Shown: piece after piece, positions 9,051 through 17,382 of the stretch | How the letters are laid out: the number at the start of each line of letters is the position of its first letter | Numbering within the stretch: the stretch's first letter is position 1 | Source of the DNA: Cyanobacteriota bacterium | GTDB taxonomy: Bacteria; Cyanobacteriota; Cyanobacteriia; CACIAM-69d | Assembly (NCBI GenBank): GCA_022402445.1 | Contig: JAKRSF010000008.1 | Span: forward strand, 186,001 to 250,000 | Direction of reading: 5' to 3' | DNA length: 64,000 nucleotides | The notes under the pieces: model-generated | The model's database searches: none | Told to the model about the DNA's origin: nothing | What the model saw: only the letters and a program-made list of their open reading frames with translations | Translations under genes and position numbers: made by a program

Positions 9051-9209
9051 TCAATGGGTGGCTTGGCTCCGTCGTGATCGCACCAGTAGTCCCGCGATCG
9101 CGAGGCTAACCAACAACAGCGACGGCTCAGGCGTGGAAACGGGGCGATCGGGCGGTTGCGATCCTGATCGCGGATTGGACGCGGTTCCGCCAATGCCGCC
9201 GGGGATCAT
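9051..9209 (-). pseudogene. Orphan PEP-CTERM sorting tail (remnant 3' end of a secreted-protein gene)
   Basis: Read on the minus strand, this 52-codon frame ends VSTPEPSLLLVSLAIAGLLVRSRRSQATH. That is a textbook PEP-CTERM signal: Pro-Glu-Pro, a hydrophobic helix, then an Arg cluster at the C-terminus, recognised by exosortase. There is no signal peptide or passenger domain. Upstream the frame closes after about 15 more codons at a TAA inside the end of the neighbouring gene, in a different frame from it. The piece is GC-rich and carries HIP1 (9094-9101), unlike the AT-richer DNA directly upstream. It is best read as the surviving 3' end of a native gene; a real 52-residue protein is less likely. 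Confidence 0.6.
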
Positions 9210-9232
9210 GTCGCCACTCAGATAGCGAGACT

Positions 9233-10039
9233 TTACAAGGAGCGGAGTTTCTTAAAACTAAACAAGGACAAGCCCACCAAGCTCAGTCCAATCAGCGGCG
9301 ATGAGTCGGGGGTAGATCGAGTTGTATAATTTTGATTTTGGACAAGTGCATGAAACTCTTTTTTTGTGACTTCATCCAAGTCATCAGCCAGGAAAATTCC
9401 ATCCCAGTTTTCCTTAACTAGATCTTCATCCACAGGTGAACCAATTGCTCGATATCCATAGCCCACTCGCCCGAAGCCTGTTGGCCACATCCTCACGATT
9501 GGTGTGTAATTCATGAAGCAACCAACTCCCCGCCAACCTAAGCAAGCAGAAAAACTGCCTTGTGTCCAAAAAGTGTTGTTGCTTTTCCATTGACCGATAT
9601 GACCATTGAAGTTGACCAGTGGGTATGAATATATTTCAGCCCATCGGTTTACCAGTCTTGCAGATGTGACAGTGCCTCCGCGCCAGCAGTGAGAAATTTC
9701 CTGAAAGTACCCGAAAGCTCGAATTCCGAAAATATTCCTGTAGGTATTGCCAACTCGAGTATTGGCGCATCCAGACCAGTTTTTACTGGCAGCAAATTGG
9801 GCAAATAGGCTATCCTTATCCTCCACTGTTTCAATCGTTTCCTCAATGTCGAACAGCCCACCATCGTCTTCCTCCTCGTCCCCGAAATCGATATCGTCGG
9901 CGTACCCAATGCCATTTGCAGGATCCGCGTATGCAGGCAAGTGAGTGGCGAGTGAAATGATCGATCCAATCAGAATACTCGTAGCGAGAGCACCAAGCTT
10001 TGAAGAAAGGGAATTGGTTTCGGAGTGGGTAGAGGACAT
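9233..10039 (-). CDS. Secreted protein with acidic N-terminus and PEP-CTERM-like tail
   Basis: About 268 residues from the ATG at 10039 (MSSTHSETNS). A signal peptide (LGALATSILIGSIISLATHLPAYADP) precedes a strongly acidic patch (DDIDFGDEEEDDGGLFDIEETIE), then a Cys- and aromatic-rich domain (WSGCANTRVGN, SHCWRGG, SACLGWRGVGCFMNY) of no family I know. The end STPDSSPLIGLSLVGLSLFSFKKLRSL has PEP-CTERM layout (short Pro motif, hydrophobic helix, basic end) but PDSSP instead of PEP. This start is supported by a sigma-70-type promoter at 10068-10096, which would lie inside the gene if a start further upstream were used. AT-richer than the flanks, with no HIP1. Confidence 0.8.
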   Translation of the reverse strand: MSSTHSETNSLSSKLGALATSILIGSIISLATHLPAYADPANGIGYADDIDFGDEEEDDGGLFDIEETIETVEDKDSLFAQFAASKNWSGCANTRVGNTYRNIFGIRAFGYFQEISHCWRGGTVTSARLVNRWAEIYSYPLVNFNGHIGQWKSNNTFWTQGSFSACLGWRGVGCFMNYTPIVRMWPTGFGRVGYGYRAIGSPVDEDLVKENWDGIFLADDLDEVTKKEFHALVQNQNYTTRSTPDSSPLIGLSLVGLSLFSFKKLRSL

Positions 10040-10067
10040 GATGTAAAACCTTGCTGTATGTTCCAGC

Positions 10068-10096
10068 ATTCTAAGGTAAATAAACTTGTTAGTCAA
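10068..10096 (-). promoter_or_regulatory. Sigma-70-type promoter of the secreted-protein gene
   Basis: On the minus strand TTGACT, exactly 17 bases, then TAGAAT. Five of six bases match consensus in each box. It lies 29 bases before the ATG at 10039. Confidence 0.65.
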
Positions 10097-10273
10097 CGAA
10101 CCTGAGGATGGTGAATTCATTGAATTTATTAAGTTCGATGCTGACAGTCAAGCAGCAGTCTTCAGAACGGCAAGATGTATGAATCGTCACTCGCCTGCGT
10201 AAAGAGGCTGAGATCGACACTTTAACCACATTGCCTTTCAATACAATTAGGGAGTTGAGCAGGATTTAAATTG

Positions 10274-11555
10274 CTAAGCCATCCTAATTAACCAAGCATC
10301 ATCTCCTCCTTGATTCATTCCAGACAGACTACCAGAGGTGTGACCTGTAATGTAAAGACCGGTTCCGCTGACTACAATTCCATTTGCCAAATCATTGTTA
10401 GAGGTTCCAAGTTGCTGAACCCACTGTATGGCTCCATTGACATTGTACTTGGCAACCCAAACATCATCGCCCCCAGAACGGGACGCTCCTACCTTACCCT
10501 GCGTTTGACCGGTAATGTAAACGTTGCCAAACCTGTCAGATGCCACAGCAGATGCGGCGTCATACTGCGAAGTACCGATCTGTCGTTTCCACTTCAAGTT
10601 GCCATTACTGTCATATTGAGCAACCCAAGCATCTGCATTACCATGATATACACCGCCCAATTCAGATTGGTCCCTGTGAGCAGCAGCCCAACGGAGCCTG
10701 GAATCGCCCAACTCATGCGGATTGCCTATAAAGGGATCGCCTATTAGGCTACGGGTGTAGCCTGCGATATAAACATTGCCATTAACGTCAATGGAAATTC
10801 CATTGGAAACATCTTCAGCCTGGGTTCCCAACTGTCGCTTCCAGATCAGTAGACCCTGAGGATCATATTTGGCGATCCAAGCGTCTGAATCACCTTGGGA
10901 TAGCCCGTCAAGATTTCCTCGGGTATATCCAGTGATATAGACAAATCCGCTGGAGTCAACGGCGACACCCCTGGCCTCATCCCGTTGTGGTGTACCGATC
11001 TGGCGAACCCACTGTTGATTGCCATTGTCATCATATCTCGCAATCCAGGCGTCCCCGTCACCCTTATGGGTACTCTCCAGACTTCCGTGGGTGACTCCCG
11101 TCAGATAAAGACTGCCGTTGCTGTCAATAGCTAAAGAACCATTAGAGATGCCATAGTCTGACAAATTGCCTACAGTATCTGGGCGACCACGCACTGTCTT
11201 ATGCCAAATGAGAGCACCATCGCTGCCGTATTTGGCTAGCCAAGAAGAGCGAACCGCACCACCCCCGTCAATAGATCCATCAGTCCAACCAGCAACGTAA
11301 AGATTGCCGTCCTTATCAGTCACAACGCCGTTAGCAGCATCATATCCTGATGTCCCTAGCTGACGTCTCCAAAGCTCAGAACCACTAGAGTTATACTTCG
11401 CCACCCATGCGTCATAGGAACCCAGGTTAATTTCGGATAAGTTACCCGATGTACGACCGGCAATATAGATATTGCCAGAACTATCGAGTGTGACAGCCTC
11501 CGAATAATCGTAGCCCGATGTGCCCAACTGACGCTGCCAGTCAACCTTAGGTGTG
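10274..11555 (-). repeat. Seven protein-coding SBBP repeats (beta-propeller blades)
   Basis: Seven diverged in-frame repeats of roughly 50-70 codons, each built on a W-x-x-Q-x-G-T-x-x-x-D core (for example WQRQLGTSGYD, WRRQLGTSGYD, WVRQIGTPQRD, WKRQIGTSQYD, WVQQLGTSNND) followed by GNxYIxGxT. Seven copies fit a seven-bladed propeller. These are coding repeats, not a CRISPR or satellite. Confidence 0.8.
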
Positions 11556-14500
11556 TCGTTGTCGAGAATATTCATAATCCCCACACCGTCACCCACAATT
11601 GCATAGTCAGGGCTAGACCGAAGCAAGAGACGAACTAGCTCTGTGGGCTCTACCTCATTGTCATCAATCGGAATAATGTCAATGTCTACTGAGGAGTCAC
11701 CAGCAGGAATAACTACACTCCCATCGATATGGTTAGCCGTTCCTGTGGTGACCGTCCCCGGAATGTGTTCATAGTCTTTGCCAGGAATAGCCCGTAGCCA
11801 CCATTCCCGTTCCCAAAAATGAACGGTTAGGGGCTGGCTAGTATCGCCAGTGCGAGTGAACCTAAACTTACCAATTTCTCCATACTCAGAGATTGTGGGG
11901 GTGATTGCGGCAATGCTCACAGATGGTTTATCGTCATTATCCCAAATCACAGTTGGATGGCTACCCCAACCTGGCAAGACGTTATAAGTTAGGCTTGGAT
12001 CAATAGTTAAGATTGCTGTCTCTTCGCCTTCTATCTCGTCATCATCGATAGCCTTGATTATGATCGAACGATCAAAATCGCCAGCCCTAATTGTGATAGA
12101 TCCAGGCAGATATTCGTAGTCTACGCCGCTAGTTGCCGTACCACTCATTGTGTAGTTGACGACCATGTTGCTTCTTACATCTCCAAGACGCCGAAACATA
12201 TATCGTCCCGTATTACCTGCCTCAGAGATGTAGTTAGCTGTATGCCAGGGACGTTCAACTGTTGCAGGACCACCAGCCTCCCATTCTGTTAGTAGTTGGA
12301 TCCTAGGTAACTCATTATCAAAGATGCTGACTGTTGCCATACTGGCTGAGCCAACCTCATATCCATTGGCACTCGTCAATCTGAGGTTAACTGTCTCCGT
12401 CCACTCAGGCTCATCATCATCAATCGGAACGATAGGAACTTTAATCGATGAGCTTCCAGCAGGAATTGTGATCTGGCCAGGAAGACCCACAAAATCTTTG
12501 CCGCTGGTTGCCGCTGGTGCTGACCAGTGGATTCCATCGCGAAATTCATAGTTGATACTCAAGGGGTGGCTAGTGCTTCCAGTTCGGGTAACAGTAAATT
12601 CTCCATTACCCTCTCCTTCGGCAGTCTTTGGTATGGTTGCCGAAATATTGACCGTTGGCTTGCTTCCGTAGAGGTTAAGCTGCCAGGAATCCCAAAAGCC
12701 AACCTCTCCTGTTCTGCGATCAGTGACCTGCAGTCTCCATTGCCCTTTAGAAGACTCGCCCCAATGCCGAGTCGAACTAAATACCCAGTTGTCATAGTGG
12801 TCTCCCATGTCACCATGACGTTCTGCTAGGACTGATACCGTACCCTCAGGAGAAACTAATCGAATATCCAAATCTCCTCGGCGGAAATGTTGTATGTTCA
12901 CCACCACTTCAACAGTTTCAACCGTAATATCCTCCGTAAATCCTACAGATGAGAACCTATTTCTCCCATCGTTGTCAGGGATTTCTGCATTAATCGCAGT
13001 AAGGCCCGAGGTCAGAGCCACTTCAGTCCCAAGAGGTTGCCAGGACTTAGCCAGTGCAACGGCTGCACTAGCATCGACAGCTCCAAATCCATACTTATGA
13101 TTAACCCAGTAACCACCACCATTTAGCCTCCAACCACTGTCTTCTGGATCATTCTTTCTGGCAGTATCAATTAAAATTTTCTGAACATCACGCCAAGTCA
13201 GACTAGGGTTAGCTTCTAACATTAAGGCGATTATTCCAGAAACTAATGGTGCCGATGAAGAAGTACCACCGAAACTGTCTGTGTAATCGCTTCCGCTGTA
13301 ACCACTGCTTCCCAATATATCGGTTGTTAAGATCCCAGAATTGGATCCACTCGAATGTGCAGAAATCAGCAGGGCTGCACCGGGCTCGCTGTAGTGTGAC
13401 TGTTTCCCATTCTCATCAATAGCAGCAACAGCAATGGTATAACGCGAATTAGCGTAGCCATCATAGTTAACGTTATCGCCTGCCTCTTTACCGTTACCTC
13501 CTGCCCAAACGTAGATATTACCTAGTCCGTTTCGTCCTGTAGTTGCTCCAAGATGTAAGGCCATTGCTGTCAAAGGATTAGGGGCTTTCTTTGTTCTGCC
13601 GTCATCCAATGGCCCCCAGCTATTGTTATAGATATGGATGCTATTGTTCAGGTAGGAAAGCGCATCAGCTTCCATCATGTCTGTACTTGCACTTGCTGTT
13701 AGACGTAAGCCGGCTAGCTGAGCATTTGGTGCTGCACCAGTTCCACCGATATTATTGTTGCCTCTCGCAGCAGCTACCCCTGCCACGGCAGTACCGTGAC
13801 CATCCATCCCACTGTTTGGTTGTGGATCGTGGTCATAGGTTCCCCATCCCCCTGGCAATGCCTCATTAAAGTCACGGCTTAGGTCGGAGCGATAATTTTG
13901 TGCTAGATCGGGGTGAGTATGCTGTAGACCATCATCAACGATACCGATTACCACTCGTTGACCAGTCACACCTTGAGACCAAGCTCCAGTCAGGTTGCTA
14001 TCTTCTCCTATCCTTCCCCCGTTTTGCCCCTGATTCCTGAGGTGCCACTGCTGTAGGAAGAGGGGGTCGTTAGGAATGAATCGACTTTGTTGCTGTTGAG
14101 GAATGAGCGGGTAGACAAAGCCAAATTTTCCTGAAGCCTGCAGAGTCTCTTGCACTTCCTGAGGTGTTAGGCTATCGGGGAATTCAAAGACATAAGTTCC
14201 TTCAATATATCTTGTTCTCCCCATCAGTCTCGCATTGAATAGTCGGGCGATCTCTTCAGCTTTTTCACCTGTCTTGATATTGACGACCCACTGTCGGGCT
14301 GACGCAAGATCTACCGGGTCATAGAGATCGAGGTTTTCAGCGCGACGCAGGGAAATCTCAACGCTAGGGGGAAGCTTTAGTGGTCCCTGAATACCGTTAT
14401 ATGATTCTGAAGGTAAAGGTAACCCAGACTTAGGTTGAGTTGCCTTTGCAAGATTGACTGCCGCAACCAAGTTTACAAGCCCTGCCCCAGTCTGCAAGTC

Positions 14501-17017
14501 CCAGCCTGACGTACCTAGATCCGTTGCTGTTTCCTGGAGGATATCCATTACTTGGCGGTAGCTTAGCGCGGGATTTGCTGCCCAAATCTGAGATACGACT
14601 CCTGTTACACGGGCCGCAGCTACTGATGACCCTGACATCACACCTAAACCGTCACCCATAGTGGACAAAACTGGATTTTGAGATGTTCCACCACTGGCTA
14701 CAACCATTGGTCCATCACCGGGGTTGTTATATCCAGAAAGGAATGCGTCAAGATCAAAGGATACTGTTAGCCGATCAACACTTTCTAATGCGGCAACTGT
14801 TATGATGTTGTCGAACTCCTGTAGTGCCTGACCGAGCGCAGATGTGACAGCACCGTCGCTGCTGACTCCCGTCACCAAGATCACACCGTTCTCTTGGGCA
14901 TACCTGACGGATGCTCGCTCTCTGGTAGTCAATTCACGCCGAACTGTAGTCGTACCATCGGGATTTTCCTGGCTTAGGTCAAAGTTTAGACTAATAATCC
15001 CGTTAGTCTGACCCGAAACTTTAATGTGATCAACTGCATCAATTAACGCCTCTGTCCATGCTTCACTTCCCATTGCCCGTGTGACGTAAATTGGGGCAGC
15101 AGGATTAATTCCGTTGATACCAATTCCATTATCTGGCTGTGCTGCAATTATGCCCAGTGTATGAGTACCTTGCTGTCGGGTTTCTCCGAACATTGATGTT
15201 GGATCGGAATCATCATCAATATAGTCTTTACCCCAAATAATATTCTCAAAATTAATGTCAGGATTTTGACCTGAAAATCCCGTGCTGATAATCCCAATGA
15301 CGGGCTGACTTTCTGATGTAAACTCAAATTGAATTTCTGTGTAAGTTGGGATATGGTCAGGGAAACTCCATTCAGACTTAGGTGTAATCTCACCAACTAA
15401 ATCGGACAGTGACTCATCGTTAGAAGAAGTCTCAGGAATAGGAGGAATCAGGGACGCTTCAGGCTCAGGTAAAGAGACTGCATCAGACATATCTGGTTGA
15501 TGCTGCTCCCCAGGAGAAGGTGTTCCGGATGTAGGAGATTCTAGGGACTGCTGAGCATAGGACAGCAACAGTTGACCTGCCGCCGTGCCGCGCCAATCTT
15601 TCCCGCGTGCAATCACCTCATCCATCAGCACCGCTTCACCGGTTGCGCCGCGCACCTGGAAGATGAAGTCGTTGTAGTCGCGATCGCTCCCCCGGTCCAG
15701 CCGCTTATCTTCAAACGCAAAGACACTGCCATCACCGGTCACATCCGCGATTTGCCCCATCTGGAAGCTCTCGTTCGGATTCGCCGTCACCATCGAAAAC
15801 AGGGGACGCGCCGCACCCTCTGCCCCAGGATTGTCAAAGACATAGGCAAAGGTGGAATTCGGGATCATGACAACCCCAAACGTATCCCCCGCCTCCATTT
15901 CAAAGACTTTCAAGCCGCCATAAACGCCACCGTTATGGTCACGGCCACCGCCCATCACCCCGTCAAACCGCGCCGCCTCGGTGGTGTCATCCCAGAAGAT
16001 GTGTCCCAGGGCCGAATCACTCAGAACGCGCCGCACCGCCTCTTCAATGAATTCCGCTGAACCGGGCTCATAGACTTCCAGGTCGCGAAGGCTAAAGATG
16101 CCCGCTTCCCCCTCGTAGGCACCCCCATCCCAGAGCACGTCAAGGACCACTAGGCCGGACTCGCCCACCGTGAAGATCCCCGAACTGAACGGCGTTTCGG
16201 GGTCCAGCAAGTCGAGCGGCGGAATGATTGAATCCTCCTCTTCCCCGTCATCGGTTAGGGATTCATCGACCAAAGCCCCTTCCGTCTCCTCCGAATCCCC
16301 CTCACCCACGGGCGGTTCGTCGGTCAAATCCGTTGCGATCGCGTCCAGTTCATCAGCATCTGGGTCTGTGCCGTCGCCCTCCGCGTCAGTTTCGGGCACT
16401 GGGCCAGACTCCGTATCCAGGGATAGATCTTCCCCGTCTAGGCTGCTCCCGTCGGCCAAGTCAGTGGAGGTATCGGCGATCACATCAACCCCATCCGCAT
16501 CCGTCGCCCCATCCACGGGGGATTCCACCTCCGCCGTCTCATCCGCCGCATAAACGAACTCGATGACCTCGTCCTCCAAGTCGTCTTCGCCAAGGACAAG
16601 GGGTTCATCAAGGTCAGCGTCTAACTCAGCTTCCAGGTCCGTTGCCGGGGGCTCCCCTACGGGATCGGTCCCTTCCGTCGGGTCAACGCCATCCCCGCTT
16701 TCCAGGTCCGGCGGCGCGCCCTCCTCCAGCTCCGCCTCCGCCAAGTTAGGGGTATCTGCCCCATCCAAGCCATCGGGCTCCGCCTCAAACTCTGGCAGGA
16801 GAGGGCTTTCAGCCTCCAAGGGCAACTCCACCGGAGCCAAGGGCTCACCGGCCACATCCTCCAAATCATCCGCCAAGGGCAGGATCGGGCTTGGGGTATT
16901 GAGGCGCTCCAAGCGCTGCCAGTGCCAAGGGTTTTGATGTTTGCCAGACCGGGAGGTGGGTTGAGATGCCATGGCCCTGATGGGGGTAGAGGATGCGCCC
17001 GAATGCCTATAATGCAA
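10274..17017 (-). CDS. Giant chimeric protein: DUF4114, pseudo-subtilase, kexin-like protease, P-domain, Calx-beta x3, SBBP propeller
   Basis: 2,247 residues from the first ATG; a second ATG at 16972 (MASQPTSRSG) is equally likely. No Sec signal is seen. Approximate domains: 50-270 Asp/Glu-rich disordered region; 275-460 DUF4114 (ends DRDYNDFIFQVRG); 570-850 subtilase fold with lost catalysis (Asp motif reads IISTGFS, His motif QQGTHTLG, Ser motif GSSVAAA); 900-1000 a prodomain-like segment; 1020-1310 S8 kexin/furin-like protease with intact IVDDG, DGHGTAVAG and GTSSSAP; 1335-1450 proprotein-convertase P domain; 1456-1820 three Calx-beta domains; 1821-2247 seven SBBP-type repeats. Base composition shifts near 15,560: the N-terminal part is GC-rich with HIP1, the rest AT-richer without it. 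Probably a secreted or surface calcium-dependent protease; the divergent M50/HlyD genes are candidate export partners. Confidence 0.9.
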   Translation of the reverse strand: MHYRHSGASSTPIRAMASQPTSRSGKHQNPWHWQRLERLNTPSPILPLADDLEDVAGEPLAPVELPLEAESPLLPEFEAEPDGLDGADTPNLAEAELEEGAPPDLESGDGVDPTEGTDPVGEPPATDLEAELDADLDEPLVLGEDDLEDEVIEFVYAADETAEVESPVDGATDADGVDVIADTSTDLADGSSLDGEDLSLDTESGPVPETDAEGDGTDPDADELDAIATDLTDEPPVGEGDSEETEGALVDESLTDDGEEEDSIIPPLDLLDPETPFSSGIFTVGESGLVVLDVLWDGGAYEGEAGIFSLRDLEVYEPGSAEFIEEAVRRVLSDSALGHIFWDDTTEAARFDGVMGGGRDHNGGVYGGLKVFEMEAGDTFGVVMIPNSTFAYVFDNPGAEGAARPLFSMVTANPNESFQMGQIADVTGDGSVFAFEDKRLDRGSDRDYNDFIFQVRGATGEAVLMDEVIARGKDWRGTAAGQLLLSYAQQSLESPTSGTPSPGEQHQPDMSDAVSLPEPEASLIPPIPETSSNDESLSDLVGEITPKSEWSFPDHIPTYTEIQFEFTSESQPVIGIISTGFSGQNPDINFENIIWGKDYIDDDSDPTSMFGETRQQGTHTLGIIAAQPDNGIGINGINPAAPIYVTRAMGSEAWTEALIDAVDHIKVSGQTNGIISLNFDLSQENPDGTTTVRRELTTRERASVRYAQENGVILVTGVSSDGAVTSALGQALQEFDNIITVAALESVDRLTVSFDLDAFLSGYNNPGDGPMVVASGGTSQNPVLSTMGDGLGVMSGSSVAAARVTGVVSQIWAANPALSYRQVMDILQETATDLGTSGWDLQTGAGLVNLVAAVNLAKATQPKSGLPLPSESYNGIQGPLKLPPSVEISLRRAENLDLYDPVDLASARQWVVNIKTGEKAEEIARLFNARLMGRTRYIEGTYVFEFPDSLTPQEVQETLQASGKFGFVYPLIPQQQQSRFIPNDPLFLQQWHLRNQGQNGGRIGEDSNLTGAWSQGVTGQRVVIGIVDDGLQHTHPDLAQNYRSDLSRDFNEALPGGWGTYDHDPQPNSGMDGHGTAVAGVAAARGNNNIGGTGAAPNAQLAGLRLTASASTDMMEADALSYLNNSIHIYNNSWGPLDDGRTKKAPNPLTAMALHLGATTGRNGLGNIYVWAGGNGKEAGDNVNYDGYANSRYTIAVAAIDENGKQSHYSEPGAALLISAHSSGSNSGILTTDILGSSGYSGSDYTDSFGGTSSSAPLVSGIIALMLEANPSLTWRDVQKILIDTARKNDPEDSGWRLNGGGYWVNHKYGFGAVDASAAVALAKSWQPLGTEVALTSGLTAINAEIPDNDGRNRFSSVGFTEDITVETVEVVVNIQHFRRGDLDIRLVSPEGTVSVLAERHGDMGDHYDNWVFSSTRHWGESSKGQWRLQVTDRRTGEVGFWDSWQLNLYGSKPTVNISATIPKTAEGEGNGEFTVTRTGSTSHPLSINYEFRDGIHWSAPAATSGKDFVGLPGQITIPAGSSSIKVPIVPIDDDEPEWTETVNLRLTSANGYEVGSASMATVSIFDNELPRIQLLTEWEAGGPATVERPWHTANYISEAGNTGRYMFRRLGDVRSNMVVNYTMSGTATSGVDYEYLPGSITIRAGDFDRSIIIKAIDDDEIEGEETAILTIDPSLTYNVLPGWGSHPTVIWDNDDKPSVSIAAITPTISEYGEIGKFRFTRTGDTSQPLTVHFWEREWWLRAIPGKDYEHIPGTVTTGTANHIDGSVVIPAGDSSVDIDIIPIDDNEVEPTELVRLLLRSSPDYAIVGDGVGIMNILDNDTPKVDWQRQLGTSGYDYSEAVTLDSSGNIYIAGRTSGNLSEINLGSYDAWVAKYNSSGSELWRRQLGTSGYDAANGVVTDKDGNLYVAGWTDGSIDGGGAVRSSWLAKYGSDGALIWHKTVRGRPDTVGNLSDYGISNGSLAIDSNGSLYLTGVTHGSLESTHKGDGDAWIARYDDNGNQQWVRQIGTPQRDEARGVAVDSSGFVYITGYTRGNLDGLSQGDSDAWIAKYDPQGLLIWKRQLGTQAEDVSNGISIDVNGNVYIAGYTRSLIGDPFIGNPHELGDSRLRWAAAHRDQSELGGVYHGNADAWVAQYDSNGNLKWKRQIGTSQYDAASAVASDRFGNVYITGQTQGKVGASRSGGDDVWVAKYNVNGAIQWVQQLGTSNNDLANGIVVSGTGLYITGHTSGSLSGMNQGGDDAWLIRMA

Positions 17018-17382
17018 CCGAACAGTTGCTCACCTAGGATGAGTGATCAGTTAGTCATCTGGTTAGAGATCCTAGGCGACCCAAGTTAATTTCGCAACCT
17101 TTTCAAAGACTTCATTACGGAGCCGTTGCTTTATGAAGTTTGCGTGAAGTGTTTGATTTTAAGGGGAGTATAGATCTATCGTTTATGTTGTCTTCTTCTG
17201 CCGGTGTGTCGAAATTGAGCGCAGAGACCGTTGAGCAGTCTCTTTGGGCCTGTGCTGGTCACAATTTTTTGGGATTTTGCAATTAAGTGATCCCATGAGC
17301 AGACCAATTCAGTTAGCCTTCTGGGTCTCGGAAGGATAACCGTTTAGGCTCCAGCCTAGGTCGCGTATCCCAGGGTGATGGC
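17018..17382. promoter_or_regulatory. Divergent control region between giant protease and M50/HlyD genes
   Basis: 365 bases between the giant gene (leftward) and the M50 gene (rightward). It contains a perfect 8-base inverted repeat CCTAGGAT (17033-17040) / ATCCTAGG (17069-17076) close to the giant gene start, a second palindrome TAGGCTCCAGCCTA (17345-17358) near the M50 gene start, and a 33-codon frame (17185-17286). The paired CCTAGG-centred sites suggest shared control of both transcripts; this is inference. Confidence 0.45.
17185..17286 (+). CDS. Possible 33-residue peptide upstream of the PqqD-M50 gene
   Basis: ATG at 17185, stop TAA at 17284-17286, 33 residues beginning MLSSSAGVSKLSAETVEQS and ending WACAGHNFLGFCN, with two Cys and two Gly in the last twelve residues. 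Same strand and directly upstream of a PqqD-like/M50 protease gene. PqqD-like domains bind leader peptides in RiPP pathways, which makes a small precursor worth considering. The nearest purine-rich stretch (AAGGGGAG) is about 16 bases before the ATG, too far for a strong ribosome site, so it may be chance. Confidence 0.25.
   Translation: MLSSSAGVSKLSAETVEQSLWACAGHNFLGFCN

Noticed and set aside
8999-9193. 64-codon minus-strand frame MAEPRPIRDQ...
   Set aside because: Different frame from the PEP-CTERM tail, Arg/Pro-rich and without motifs.
10274-11555. Periodic similarity suggesting a CRISPR or tandem-repeat array
   Set aside because: Period and pattern follow codons and encode diverged SBBP propeller blades; no identical repeats with unique spacers.
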